Shown: positions 36,921-46,315, counted from the first letter of the stretch. The stretch: 64,000 bases of DNA from Leptolyngbya sp. CCY15150 (GCF_016888135.1 NZ_JACSWB010000141.1:61308-125307); one strand, 5' to 3'. The notes: generated from the letters alone by a model not told the origin. Translations and numbers: made by a program.

Positions 36921-37954
36921 CTCAACACCGCCTGCAGTAAATCCCGATGCAGCAAGGCCCGATCCACCATCGCCTGCACCTGGGTCACCGACAGCGCATC
37001 GCCGTTGGCATACTGTTCAATCCAGGTTTGAGCGATCGCCCCCGCATCATCAGGAATTTGTTCCAAATCCCAGCCCGGCATCGCCACCTCCGCCATCAAC
37101 TGCTGCACCTTGGGATCATAGCTGAGGGCAAAACAGCGACATTCCGCCGCCGCCGCCATAATCAACGCGTGGTAGCGCATGGCGATGGTCATCTCCACCC
37201 CCTGAAATACCCATTTCAACTGCTGGGGATCGCTGAGGGTGAGGATGGTGCTGGTTTCCGGTAGTGCCCTATGAATCGATTGGGCGATCGCTAGATCATT
37301 GACCGGTTGAAAGGGAATCAGCATCACATGGGCTTGGGTAGACTGCTGCAGCATCACCAGAGCCCGCGTCAGGGCCGCAAGTCGGGCATCCGTGAGCTGG
37401 GGGTGGGAGCGCAGGGCCACGGCAATGCGCGGAGCCGGCAGATCCCAAAAGCCCGATACCGGTTTCGAGGCCAGGGCCCAAACGGGATCCGGCGCGAGGG
37501 TGCAGGGTACTCGCCATTCTTCTAGCAGCGCTGCCGAGGCGCGATCGCGCACACTGACCGCCGTACAGCCCTGAAACGACCGACGGGCGATCGCCTGGGT
37601 GAGCGATCGCTTCAGGGGCCCCACGCCCTGGGCCCAGGCCACGGTTTTCAAACCCATCTGCTGGGCCATGCCCATGATGCCGCCGTAGTAAATGGGATTC
37701 AACGCACTGGTGGCATCCTGCATCAGACTGCCGCCACCCCAGATGAACACATCCGACCGTCGCAGAGCCGACCACACCGCTGGCGCAGACTTCCGGGGGC
37801 AGGCTTCTACGCCATAGCACTTCTGGGTCTCCTCAGGCTGTCCCGATAGCACCAGCGGCTGAACGTGGGACGGCAGCATTTGCAGCAGCGTCGCCAACAG
37901 CGCCTCATCGCCCCCATTGCCCTGACCATAATATCCACATAGCACTGCCCGCAT
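36917..37954 (-). CDS. csaB: Polysaccharide pyruvyl transferase, CsaB type
   Basis: 345 aa from the internal ATG at 37954, which gives the family N-terminus MRAVLCGYYGQGNGGDEALL; the longer frame adds 19 unlike residues. Further CsaB motifs: DVFIWGGGSLMQDATSALN, TVAWAQGVGPL, and MRYHALIMAAAA. In bacteria CsaB pyruvylates cell-wall polysaccharide so that SLH-domain proteins can bind. That fits the two SLH proteins in this window. Confidence 0.85.
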   Translation of the reverse strand: MRAVLCGYYGQGNGGDEALLATLLQMLPSHVQPLVLSGQPEETQKCYGVEACPRKSAPAVWSALRRSDVFIWGGGSLMQDATSALNPIYYGGIMGMAQQMGLKTVAWAQGVGPLKRSLTQAIARRSFQGCTAVSVRDRASAALLEEWRVPCTLAPDPVWALASKPVSGFWDLPAPRIAVALRSHPQLTDARLAALTRALVMLQQSTQAHVMLIPFQPVNDLAIAQSIHRALPETSTILTLSDPQQLKWVFQGVEMTIAMRYHALIMAAAAECRCFALSYDPKVQQLMAEVAMPGWDLEQIPDDAGAIAQTWIEQYANGDALSVTQVQAMVDRALLHRDLLQAVLS

Positions 37955-38107
37955 GGATTGCCCCCGCCTCTGCGATCGCTGATCTCGTACCTCTAGAGCA
38001 TCATACGGCACAGACCTGCGCTTAGAGCGGGGGCTGGGGTTGGAGCTGAAGGTCTAGGCGATCGCCCTCTATTTACGTTTTATTCAAGCGTTGCAGCAGG
38101 GGTGCTA

Positions 38108-38135
38108 TTGGCTAGCATGGAGCGACTGTTATACT
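38108..38135 (+). promoter_or_regulatory. Sigma-70-like promoter for the NTPase/TPR cassette
   Basis: TTGGCT (38108-38113), 16-bp spacer, TATACT (38130-38135), about 70 bp before the NTPase start. A motif reading only. Confidence 0.45.
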
Positions 38136-38203
38136 TGAGAACACGAATTTAACACCATCACGATCCTCAGCCCTACAGCGGTTTGCAGCACCGCGTTCTC
38201 GTT

Positions 38204-39559
38204 ATGACGTTAGAACAGCTTCAACAGCAGCTTGAGCGATATCGCGCCGCCAGTCAGGATCTTCAGCTTGAGCCGTTGGTAACCCAAGAAAAGCTGAAGC
38301 GGCTAGGTGTGGACTATCAAACAAAGCTGATTGACGAGTTAGAGCAGGCGATCGAAGATGCTCCAGGTCTTGATGAAAAGCTGATTTTTACCGGACATCG
38401 CGGCTGCGGTAAATCAACGCTGCTAGCGGAACTGGGATTTCGCCTGACCGATACGGGGCGCTACTTTGTCGTGATGTTTTCGATTGCCGATACGATCGAG
38501 CGATCGGCGGTGGATCATGTCAATATTCTGTTTTCGATGGCGGTTCAGATGCTGGAAGCGGCTGAAAAAGCCGAGGTCAAGCTGAAACCGGGCATCAAGA
38601 AGAACCTGTATGGTTGGCTCGGCAAACATACAAAAACAGAATCTCAAGCCGTCGAGGCGGAGATTGAAGCCCGGGGAGAGGCCAGCGTCAAAGGCGGCAT
38701 TCCGCTGATTACTGAGTTTTTGGCGGCGATCCGATCAACGCTGAAAGTCAATTCGGTGGTGAGAGATGAGATCTCAACCGAGTTTGCCCGCAAGATTTCT
38801 GATTTGATCACTCAAATTAACGCGATTCAAACCTACATCAGCAATGCGACCAAGAAGCGCGTTTTAGTGATCATTGATGACTTAGATAAACTTGATCTGA
38901 GCGTCACCGAATCCATCTTCAGCAAAAATATTCAGCCCTTACTTGATCCAGGGTTTCAAATTCTCTACACCATTCCGATCGCAACACTGCGAGAGGTGTC
39001 TCTGAAGCGAGGTATCGAAGCCTATGTGAAGCAGATTCACACCATGCGGGTGGCGAAGTTTTTTAGCAAAGCGGTGGTGAGAGACTTGGATTGCACCCCG
39101 GACGCAGCCTGTGTTGCCCTGTTTACCGAAGTGCTCGACAAGCGCCTACCTGCGGAACTGATCGATCCGGATGTGAAGCAGCAAATGATTTTGAAGAGTG
39201 GCGGTGTGCTGCGCGAACTGATTCGGATTGTCGATCTCTGCTGTGATCTGTGTATGCAGGAACTTCGCGGACGCATTCGGCGATCGCGCTTCGACAAACC
39301 GCCCGTGATCATTGACCAGCAGGTGCTAGATACTGTGTTGACCGATTTGCAGATTGGTTATGCAGAACCCCTGGGACAGGTTGATTTTGATTTGCTGAAA
39401 TTGATTTATGAACAGTTCAAGCCACAGGACGCAGAAAACCAGCGGTTTCTCGATTTGTTGCACGGACTGTATGTGCTGGAATATCGCAACGCGACCTTAT
39501 GGTACGACCTCAACCCGATCGTGTTTGATTTGCTAGTGCAGGAAGGGGTGCTGGTATGA
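38204..39559 (+). CDS. AAA/STAND-like P-loop NTPase, paired with a TPR protein
   Basis: 451 aa from the ATG at 38204 (the frame opens 7 codons earlier at a TTG). Walker A GHRGCGKST (64-72); Walker B VLVIIDDLDKL (~220-230); a helical C-terminal half with winged-helix character (QVDFDLLKLIYEQF, ending LVQEGVLV). The Walker B aspartates and DDLDKLD resemble KAP/STAND or MalT-like NTPases. A Lys-rich insert (~115-160) is variable. The stop overlaps the next start by 4 bp. Such NTPase plus TPR pairs occur in cyanobacteria; the role is unknown, signalling or defence being candidates. Confidence 0.72.
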   Translation: MTLEQLQQQLERYRAASQDLQLEPLVTQEKLKRLGVDYQTKLIDELEQAIEDAPGLDEKLIFTGHRGCGKSTLLAELGFRLTDTGRYFVVMFSIADTIERSAVDHVNILFSMAVQMLEAAEKAEVKLKPGIKKNLYGWLGKHTKTESQAVEAEIEARGEASVKGGIPLITEFLAAIRSTLKVNSVVRDEISTEFARKISDLITQINAIQTYISNATKKRVLVIIDDLDKLDLSVTESIFSKNIQPLLDPGFQILYTIPIATLREVSLKRGIEAYVKQIHTMRVAKFFSKAVVRDLDCTPDAACVALFTEVLDKRLPAELIDPDVKQQMILKSGGVLRELIRIVDLCCDLCMQELRGRIRRSRFDKPPVIIDQQVLDTVLTDLQIGYAEPLGQVDFDLLKLIYEQFKPQDAENQRFLDLLHGLYVLEYRNATLWYDLNPIVFDLLVQEGVLV

Positions 39560-41133
39560 CCATCACGGCTAATGCGCAGGAGCAGAATGCCGCAACCTAT
39601 GAAGCACTGATTTCGCTGATTGAAAACAGCCAGGGGCGGCTGGCTCCGATTATTGTGGCCTGTGATGACTGGTTACTGCGGCAGCGAATCATCGAACAGT
39701 ATGAAACAGAAGCACGGCAAGCCCAGATTCAACCGTATCGGGTGAGGCTGGGGCAAGAGCCGAGCGTGCGGGCAGCGCTGGCAAAGCTTAAAGATGAGCA
39801 TGATTATCTTCAGCAGGGCGGGGAAGCCGTTTTTACGATTACAGGAGCAGAAGTACTGCTGCGGATCACGCTGAAGCCAGAGGACAAACAAAGCGAACTC
39901 GATAAGTTTTTTGGCTACTTGCAGTGGACCCGCGAGGGCCTGCGGGAATTTCGCTATCCGATTGTATTGTGGGTGACCTATCGCATTCTCAAAGACATGA
40001 GCCGTCGCGCCCCCGACTTTTGGAGCTGGCGCAAAGCTGTTCTGCGATTTGTTACAGAAACAGAACCCGCCATCTCTACCGTTGCCCAGCCATCCCTACC
40101 CACTAGCTCGATCACCCCCCAGTCAAACGACTTTTTGCCGCCGCTCAACGAACTGCAAGCAGAAATTCAACAGCTAGAAGCCACCGCGCCAACGTCTCCC
40201 AATTTAGCAACGCTGTACGACCAACTTGGGCGGGTCTATGCCCATCGAGTTGAAAGCGGAACGGCCACTAACCTAGAGCAAGAGCAAACCGCTGCGATCG
40301 CCGCCTTTCAAACGGCAATTCACCACTATCAGCAGTTCGACCGCAAATCGGCTCAAGCGGCTGCCCTCAACCGTCTAGGAAGTTTCTTGCAGTCTCAATC
40401 CAGATTCATTGATGCAATCACCTTCTATCAGCAGTCCTTAGAACTTGCACGCGAGATTGGCGATCGCCACGGCGAAGCTGCCTCGTTGTGCAATCTGGGG
40501 ATTGCCTACGATTCCTTAGGACAATACCAGCAGGCAATCAACTTCCAGCAGCAGTCCTTAGCGATTGAACGCGAGATTGGCGATCGCCACGGTGAAGCTA
40601 GTTCGTTAGGCAATCTGGGGATTGCCTACGATTCCTTAGGACAATACCAGCAGGCGATCGACTTCCATCAGCAACACTATGCGATCTCACATGAAATTGG
40701 CGATCGCCACGGTGAAGCTAACTCGTTAGGCAATCTGGGGAATGCCTACCAGTCCTTAGGGCAATACCAGCAGGCGATCGACTTCCATCAGCAACACTAT
40801 GCGATCTCACATGAAATTGGCGATCGTAACGGTGAAGCTAACTCGTTAGGCAATCTGGGGAATGCCTACCAGTCCTTAGGGCAATACCAGCAGGCGATCG
40901 ACTTTTATCAGCAGTCCTTAGAAATTACACGCGAAATTGGCGATCGCCACGGTGAAGGAGCCTCACTGTTGAACATGGGCAATGCGCTAGTTCAGCTCGA
41001 TCAGCATGATGAGGCATTGCAGAGCTATCAACAGGCATTAGTTATCTATGAAGCGTTAAAGCTTAACCACATGGTTGAACATTGCAAAGCCGCCATTGCA
41101 GAACACAACCAAATTGTTTTAGGTCAACTATGA
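39556..41133 (+). CDS. TPR protein with STAND-partner N-terminal domain
   Basis: 525 aa. Residues ~1-165 form a domain seen in TPR proteins of cyanobacteria: LAPIIVACDDWLLRQRII, GEAVFTITGAEVLLRI, YLQWTREGLREF, and APDFWSWRK (152-160). It resembles a P-loop fold without a Walker A Lys. After a Ser/Thr/Pro linker come about eight TPRs (~195-515) of exact 40-residue period; those at ~295-460 are almost identical in DNA. Probable sensor or scaffold for the NTPase encoded just before. No membrane segment or effector enzyme recognised. Confidence 0.72.
   Translation: MTITANAQEQNAATYEALISLIENSQGRLAPIIVACDDWLLRQRIIEQYETEARQAQIQPYRVRLGQEPSVRAALAKLKDEHDYLQQGGEAVFTITGAEVLLRITLKPEDKQSELDKFFGYLQWTREGLREFRYPIVLWVTYRILKDMSRRAPDFWSWRKAVLRFVTETEPAISTVAQPSLPTSSITPQSNDFLPPLNELQAEIQQLEATAPTSPNLATLYDQLGRVYAHRVESGTATNLEQEQTAAIAAFQTAIHHYQQFDRKSAQAAALNRLGSFLQSQSRFIDAITFYQQSLELAREIGDRHGEAASLCNLGIAYDSLGQYQQAINFQQQSLAIEREIGDRHGEASSLGNLGIAYDSLGQYQQAIDFHQQHYAISHEIGDRHGEANSLGNLGNAYQSLGQYQQAIDFHQQHYAISHEIGDRNGEANSLGNLGNAYQSLGQYQQAIDFYQQSLEITREIGDRHGEGASLLNMGNALVQLDQHDEALQSYQQALVIYEALKLNHMVEHCKAAIAEHNQIVLGQL
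40441..40960 (+). repeat. Near-identical 120-bp tandem repeats inside the TPR gene
   Basis: About four consecutive units match at 120-bp period. Two neighbouring units (around 40681-40740 and 40801-40860) differ at only three bases or so. Each carries a GCGATCGC or near match. The array could expand or contract by recombination. Confidence 0.85.
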
Positions 41134-41161
41134 ATAGCACCCACTATTGGCGCAAGGATTA

Positions 41162-41332
41162 ATGAAAATCAAAGTAGTTGTTCACGCGGCAGAAGAAGGG
41201 GGATTTTGGGCAGAGGTTCCAGCGATTCCGGGTTGTGCAACTCAGGGAGAAACATTTGAGGAGCTTTTGCAGAATCTCTATGAGGCGATCGAAGGTTGTT
41301 TATCGGTCGATCGCCACCCTCCCATGAGCTAA
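41162..41332 (+). CDS. Orphan HicB-like antitoxin-family protein
   Basis: 56 aa from the ATG at 41162. HicB pattern: KIKVVVHAAEEGGFWAEVPAIPGCATQG, ETFEELLQNLYEAIEG (each part shown separately in the frame). This is the RNase-H-like half of a HicAB antitoxin without a DNA-binding tail. No hicA is visible on either side, so it is orphan or truncated. It lies 28 bp after the TPR gene and could belong to that operon. The stop overlaps a convergent gene by 4 bp. Confidence 0.65.
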   Translation: MKIKVVVHAAEEGGFWAEVPAIPGCATQGETFEELLQNLYEAIEGCLSVDRHPPMS

Positions 41333-42105
41333 ACCGTGGGCTGGGTTTGGAGCTGAAGTTCTAGGCGATCGCCCGGTTGGGGTTCGATCACCTGGGTGGT
41401 CAGATGGCGATCGCGGAGCCCAGATCGCACCTCATCCGTATTGCCCACCGCCCGCAAAAACGACACCAGCAAGCCCTCATACTGCACCTGCCCCGCCGCC
41501 GCCGTGGGCAGCATGACTTGCGGCGTCAGCCATTCCGCGGCCCGCAAAGCGCTCTCCCGTCCCTTGATGATTGGCCCCAGTAGCGGCAGTTCCAAATTCA
41601 TCATGGGCGTAATCGCCACATCTACGGGCGCAAAGTCTTTCAGCGTCTCCGAGTGGAATCCATGGGGCTCATAGTAGAGCGATCGCCCCGTTTGTAGATC
41701 CTTCAGAATGTAGCCATTTTCCACCAGGGTCGGGCCAATCGGCGATCCGGGTACCGCTCGAATCTCCAAGCGATCGTCTAAACAATAGGTCTCGCCGTGG
41801 GGCAAGGCCACCACTTGGCTGTAGCCCATTTTCTGAACCACCGAAGCCGCATTCGGCGATCCCACAACCAGCCAATCGTGATTGAGGTGAGCTAGGGTGG
41901 CAGGGTGGGCATGGTCTTCCAGCCCTTGGGAGAGCAAAATTACATCGACATCCTCTGGCACCGGCACCGGCTGGGGGTGCGTCCCGCGAAATAACCAGGT
42001 CGCGCCACCAAACACCAAGTCGCCCACCAACCAGGGGTCTAGCAAAATGCGCTTGCCGCCAAGTTCAATCAGCCAACTGTTGCTGTCTAGCCAGGTTACA
42101 TGCAT
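41329..42105 (-). CDS. MBL-fold (metallo-beta-lactamase-like) protein
   Basis: 258 aa. HVTWLDSNSWLIELGGKRILLDPWL at the N-terminus and the segment LLSQGLEDHAHPATL, which occupies the HxHxDH position but keeps only the DH; later HGFHSETL. Similar cyanobacterial proteins keep SQGLxDHAHP, so this may be a variant metal site. UlaG/L-ascorbate lactonase-type fold. Reaction unknown. Confidence 0.8.
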   Translation of the reverse strand: MHVTWLDSNSWLIELGGKRILLDPWLVGDLVFGGATWLFRGTHPQPVPVPEDVDVILLSQGLEDHAHPATLAHLNHDWLVVGSPNAASVVQKMGYSQVVALPHGETYCLDDRLEIRAVPGSPIGPTLVENGYILKDLQTGRSLYYEPHGFHSETLKDFAPVDVAITPMMNLELPLLGPIIKGRESALRAAEWLTPQVMLPTAAAGQVQYEGLLVSFLRAVGNTDEVRSGLRDRHLTTQVIEPQPGDRLELQLQTQPTV

Positions 42106-42494
42106 GGGAACTCGCCAATAGGTCTACTCCTTAATTGTAAACACTTGTTACGTGCTGTGTTGGTCGAGGCGATCTAAACTGGTAGACCGGGGGACTAGAC
42201 GCTAGCTGTTTGGCGATCGCCCGAGAACACCCCCAAATCCATCGTTTCTGGAGCGCAACTAGCCCCAGCATGTATGGTATGATCCTCAGTTTGTGACGTC
42301 TTGTGGTGATGGATCGGTTGAGTGCGGTCGTGCTCATGGCATGGTCTATTGTCCACCAGGCAAGGTTCAGACTTCAGCTAGCCCAAGATGGCTAAGACTC
42401 ACAATTTGCCAACCGTGGGGGTCACGTCCTGCCCGGTTTTCGAGAAAAGTTGCGACTTCCTCTCGCCCTGATCACTTGTTTCACGAGGTTTAGA
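42106..42494. other. Intergenic region with possible long leader
   Basis: 389 bp. TATGAT near 42278 could be a -10 element, which would give the small gene downstream a ~200-nt leader. No recognised riboswitch or RNA. A minus-strand frame here has no family-like sequence. Confidence 0.4.
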
Positions 42495-42683
42495 ATGGCC
42501 AAACGCCGCAATCCGAAAAAAGAAAAAGCACTTAGAAACCAAGCCTACGCCCGTAAGTTCCGCAAACGTTCATCCGGTCGCTTTAGCCGCAATAGACGCT
42601 ACGGCAACAACAGTTCGTCTGGTGGAGATGACGAGAGCAACTCGGATGAGTCGGAAGAAACGGAAGGTTCGTCTAATAACTAG
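42495..42683 (+). CDS. Small conserved basic/acidic protein
   Basis: 62 aa from the ATG at 42495. A basic N-terminus (MAKRRNPKKEKALRNQAYAR) and an acidic Ser-rich tail (GGDDESNSDESEETEGSS). The basic part resembles ribosome- or RNA-binding tails and is familiar from small cyanobacterial proteins. Disordered; function unknown. The longer frame upstream lacks this pattern, so the internal start was chosen. Confidence 0.65.
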   Translation: MAKRRNPKKEKALRNQAYARKFRKRSSGRFSRNRRYGNNSSSGGDDESNSDESEETEGSSNN

Positions 42684-42767
42684 ACGATCTGAGCCGTGAT
42701 CCCTTCCGGATTCATGAAGTCTATACACCGATCGGGTGAGTCGTTCCAGGCAACCTGATCTGTCTTG

Positions 42768-42797
42768 TAGGGTGGGCAATGCCCACCCTATTTGTGC
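42768..42797 (+). terminator. Palindromic dispersed repeat acting as terminator
   Basis: TAGGGTGGGCA and its exact complement with a 1-nt centre, then ATTTGTGCTTTT. This palindrome is common in cyanobacterial genomes. It lies between the small gene and the convergent oxidoreductase gene. Confidence 0.65.
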
Positions 42798-42839
42798 TTT
42801 TAGGGGCCGTGCCTGCTGCATCGCATTCTGGAACCCTAT

Positions 42840-43955
42840 CTAAGCGGATTCCGCTGAGGAGCGATCGCACAGTGCCTGTACCAACTCATGAAAGGAGAGC
42901 GCCGCTGGCGTATCTCCCAGTTTTTGCTGGAAATAGGTTGCCGCCTGCAGGCCCGAGGCGATCGCTCCTCCCACCTGCTGTCCTCCACACCAATCGCCAC
43001 TACAGAGGAGCGGCAGCGGGGTTTGGGTGGCAATGTAGGGGCCTGGGTAGGGTCGCTGAGCAAAGGCATAGCGCCAGCGATGGACGTAGAGATCCACAGG
43101 CTGATCGAGCCAATCGTACAGCGCTTGAGCTGCCTGCTGTACGAGGATCATACCTGCTGGCTGCAGATCCTGAGCGTTTTGGTACTGGTCGGCAAAGGCG
43201 GCTGTGCTTTGAAAGACAAACACCGGCGGGGTAGCCTTATCCGGTATCAGGCTTGGACGTTTACTGGTTTCAAAGGAAATCCAGGCTAGATCGGGGTGGG
43301 TATCAAACTGAATGCCGTGCCAAGCCTGGGAATAGTCTAAAAATTCTCCCTGCTCATGGCTGTAGGTGGCGATCGCACTGATGCAGGGGGAAAACTCCAC
43401 CGCTCGCACGGCATCCAACACGGGCAGAGGCAGCCCCAAGGGCGTCAACGGCGTCAGCAAGTCAACCGCCTGAGGCGCGGGAATGGCTAGCACTAGCGCA
43501 TCGGCCCAAGTGTCAGGTTGCTCGTCTTCAAACGTGATCTGCCAGCCCTGCTTGGCCACCGGGGCGATCGCGGTCACCCGATGTTGGCGGCGAATATCTA
43601 GCCCCACGGCCAGCCATTTGGCAACCGCATTCACACCCTCTCGGGCGATATAACGACGGCTAGGAGCCAGAAAATGGCAGCTTCCATCCGACAACATTTG
43701 AGCGATCGCCCCCCGCCAAGCTCGCACCACATGGTGATCATGGAGCACTCCCAAGAGGTAGCGTAGGGCTTCCCCCTCTGGCTCCAGGTAGCGAACGCCG
43801 TGGTCAGCACAGGTGCTAGCCAGACGCCTTGTGGCCATGCGTCCTCCCACACCGCGAGACTTTTCATAAACCACAACCTGATGCCCGTACTGCTGGAGTG
43901 CCTGCGCACATACCAAACCCGCTATTCCTGCGCCTACCACTCCAATCGTTGCCAT
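42840..43955 (-). CDS. FAD-dependent amine-oxidase/renalase-like oxidoreductase
   Basis: 371 aa from the ATG at 43955, where the Rossmann motif begins (GVVGAGIAGLVCAQAL, then VVYEKSRGVGGRM). A 27-residue upstream extension lacks similarity. Further: ALVLAIPAPQAVDLL and the FAD-site end LLCSGDWCGGQQVGGAIASG. Renalase-like NAD(P)/FAD proteins of cyanobacteria are of unknown substrate. Single gene. Confidence 0.82.
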   Translation of the reverse strand: MATIGVVGAGIAGLVCAQALQQYGHQVVVYEKSRGVGGRMATRRLASTCADHGVRYLEPEGEALRYLLGVLHDHHVVRAWRGAIAQMLSDGSCHFLAPSRRYIAREGVNAVAKWLAVGLDIRRQHRVTAIAPVAKQGWQITFEDEQPDTWADALVLAIPAPQAVDLLTPLTPLGLPLPVLDAVRAVEFSPCISAIATYSHEQGEFLDYSQAWHGIQFDTHPDLAWISFETSKRPSLIPDKATPPVFVFQSTAAFADQYQNAQDLQPAGMILVQQAAQALYDWLDQPVDLYVHRWRYAFAQRPYPGPYIATQTPLPLLCSGDWCGGQQVGGAIASGLQAATYFQQKLGDTPAALSFHELVQALCDRSSAESA

Positions 43956-44264
43956 ACGCTCACTATCGCTTAATGCACTGACGTTTAGATTACCGCGTCT
44001 TTTACCGGTGCGTCTGCTGTCTGCCGGGCATGGCACCCAAGCAGATCAGGACAGGTTACCCAGCCTTCGTTTAGACATGACTAGATTTGACCCATTTGAC
44101 CCCTGGGAGATCGGCAGAACTTGAGCCGACCTTGGTAGACTGAAAACAATCCTAGGGCGATCGCCTCGTCCTTGGTAATCCTGACTCACATGACGTGGAT
44201 GGGCCAGGCAGACCGGGAAGACCGCTTGTTGGTGTAGGTTTACTGCTGGTTGGAGGATGCTTGC

Positions 44265-45107
44265 GTGGATGAATTGAGAACCGCTCTAGAATTAGCAACG
44301 GATGAAGAACTCTCGGGGTTAACCAACGTTCTTTTCCACCGTCAGCTTAACCCGCTGGACTATCTCTGTGCGCCCGATCCCATCGATGTGCAAAGTCAAG
44401 ATCGCTTGACCTGGCTAGATAGCGTAGAAGAACGCTTTCGCTTCCTAGCAGCGGATGGTGTGACGGTGATTCGTGGTCAGTCTGCCCAAGTCAGCTACCG
44501 GCAAGTGCTCATCCAAGTCTGTCGATACCTGAAAATTCCCTACTCTCAAGATTTCTCCACCCTCGACCTAGAATCCGAAATTTTTCTCCATTTACTGCAG
44601 CGGGCCTGCAAAAGCATGAACGCTGACGAACGCCGCCAGCTCAATCAGCGGATGCAGCGATCGCTCTCCCAACTACAATTTGCTCAGCCCCTGCCTGCCA
44701 ACCTGCAGCAGAATCCCATGGGCGTGCTGCTGAAGGGAAGCAGTGCCCTTGCCCTCAGCGCCGTAGTGCGTCCGCTGGTCTTGCAGCAGCTAGCCCGCCA
44801 AATTGCCATCCACATGGCCACCTATCAAGTTGCTCAGCAGGCGATCGCCAAAGGTGGGGTGGCGATCGCCACCCAAATTCAGGCCCGCGCCGCCATGCAA
44901 ACCGCCACCCGAGGCATTGTCCTCAACACGGCTCGCTACACAGCGGTGCGCAGCGTCTTAGCCGTGCTTGGCCCCGCCATGTGGGCTTGGTTCTTCGCCG
45001 ATCTAGGCTGGCGGGCGATCGCCACTAACTACGGACGCATCATTCCCGTCGTCTTTACCCTGGCCCAAATTCGCCTAACCCGAGCCGACTGTTTTGGCAC
45101 CGCCTGA
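44265..45107 (+). CDS. YaaW/UPF0174-family protein
   Basis: 280 aa from GTG 44265, which has GGAGG 8 nt upstream; a TTG five codons earlier is less likely. N-terminus DELRTALELATDEELSGLT with NPLDYL is a DUF3944-type segment, and the remainder fits YaaW-like proteins. The C-terminal part (~205-270) is Ala-rich and hydrophobic (SVLAVLGPAMWAWFFADLGW) with probable membrane helices. Function unknown. Confidence 0.75.
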   Translation: MDELRTALELATDEELSGLTNVLFHRQLNPLDYLCAPDPIDVQSQDRLTWLDSVEERFRFLAADGVTVIRGQSAQVSYRQVLIQVCRYLKIPYSQDFSTLDLESEIFLHLLQRACKSMNADERRQLNQRMQRSLSQLQFAQPLPANLQQNPMGVLLKGSSALALSAVVRPLVLQQLARQIAIHMATYQVAQQAIAKGGVAIATQIQARAAMQTATRGIVLNTARYTAVRSVLAVLGPAMWAWFFADLGWRAIATNYGRIIPVVFTLAQIRLTRADCFGTA

Positions 45108-45257
45108 GCCCTGACGGATCCCAAAACCAACCCTAGGGGGTTTCTTGACGGCTAAGCGATCGCTAGAATAGCTCAGTAGGCCGGCTAACGCTGAGGGGTT
45201 TAAGCCGTTACTTAGCCGTTACGTTTTCATAGATCATCCTGTGAGAGAGACACGGTT

Positions 45258-45881
45258 GTGACGACTGGTCATTCTGCCCAACAATCTACCCCCGCCACTG
45301 CGCTCAACTACTACCAACTGTTGGGCACCGATCCGTCGGCCTCCCCCCAAGCCATTCGCCAAGCCTACCGAGATCTCAGTAAGCTCTATCATCCAGACAC
45401 AACAACCCTACCGGCAGCGATCGCAACGGCCAAGTTTCAAGACCTCAACGAAGCCTACGCCACCCTAAGCAGTCCCGATCGCCGCCTCACCTACGACATG
45501 AAGATGGGCTATTCTCGGGTATCCGTGATGCGTCCCCAGCCGTCTCTCTCCGAAACGGCCGCCTTCCGCAAGTCGTCTGCCTACCTCGATCCCATCGATC
45601 GCCCCCTCTCTGCCGGGGAGCTGTTTGCCCTGTTGATTTTGACGGTGACCTTTATTGGCTGTGTGCTGCTGGCGATCGCTGTGGGCCTGACTCGGGGAGA
45701 AGTCACCCTCCAAACTCCGGTGCCTGTGGTGCAGACCCAACCCACCCTCACCGTCCCAGCTCCATCACTGTCTACCAATCTACCGTCGTCTACCGATCCG
45801 CTCTCTACAGCTCCCCCAGCATTTGACCTGTCGCCCCAGCCAGCAGGGTTGCAGCCTGAGCGATCGGGGTTGGGAGAGTGA
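45258..45881 (+). CDS. DnaJ-domain membrane protein
   Basis: 207 aa from GTG. J domain at ~17-80: YYQLLGTDPSASPQAIRQAY, LYHPDTT with the HPD triad, NEAYATLSSPDRRLTYD. One membrane helix (~121-142, LFALLILTVTFIGCVLLAIAV) and a Pro/Thr/Ser-rich tail outside. A membrane-tethered co-chaperone recruiting Hsp70, as is common in cyanobacteria. Followed by a DUF3143 gene. Confidence 0.85.
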   Translation: MTTGHSAQQSTPATALNYYQLLGTDPSASPQAIRQAYRDLSKLYHPDTTTLPAAIATAKFQDLNEAYATLSSPDRRLTYDMKMGYSRVSVMRPQPSLSETAAFRKSSAYLDPIDRPLSAGELFALLILTVTFIGCVLLAIAVGLTRGEVTLQTPVPVVQTQPTLTVPAPSLSTNLPSSTDPLSTAPPAFDLSPQPAGLQPERSGLGE

Positions 45882-45963
45882 CAGTTCGATACAATTGTAT
45901 ACACTTCCCCTCCGCGCCGGGGATAGCTCTGATTTGCCGTTTACCCTAGCGATAGGTCATGCC

Positions 45964-46260
45964 ATGACATTACCGTCTACAGACACACCGTTATATAACC
46001 ATCCATTACCCGATATTGAGCAGTGGCTTGCCTCCAAAGGCTGTCAGCAAGATGTCACCAACCTACATTGCTGGTCGTTGCATACGCCCGATTGGCAGGC
46101 CGAGATCACCATGGAGGTCGATTCCCTGGTGGTTCGCTATCTAAACGCCAGCGAGGATGGAGAAGATATTCAGCGCTCCTTCAAATATTCCCTAACCCGG
46201 CAAGACTTGGAGGAGGTGATCTTTTCCGATCCGCTGACTACATCCAAGCAAGATGCCTAG
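45964..46260 (+). CDS. DUF3143 protein
   Basis: 98 aa from ATG 45964. TPLYNHPLPDIEQWLASKGC is the family hallmark, followed by LHCWSLHTPDWQAEI. Cyanobacterial family often found next to a J-domain gene, as here. Role unknown. The upstream frame overlaps the J-protein gene and is not coding. Confidence 0.82.
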   Translation: MTLPSTDTPLYNHPLPDIEQWLASKGCQQDVTNLHCWSLHTPDWQAEITMEVDSLVVRYLNASEDGEDIQRSFKYSLTRQDLEEVIFSDPLTTSKQDA

Positions 46261-46315
46261 ACAGTCCTAGGATAGTCTCCAAGGACAGTTTCCAAGACAG
46301 GATCTCTAGGGATGA

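Noticed and set aside
40441..40960. Regular repeats that could suggest a CRISPR array
   Set aside because: They are 120-bp in-frame coding repeats (TPRs), with no short repeat/spacer alternation. No CRISPR array was seen in the window.
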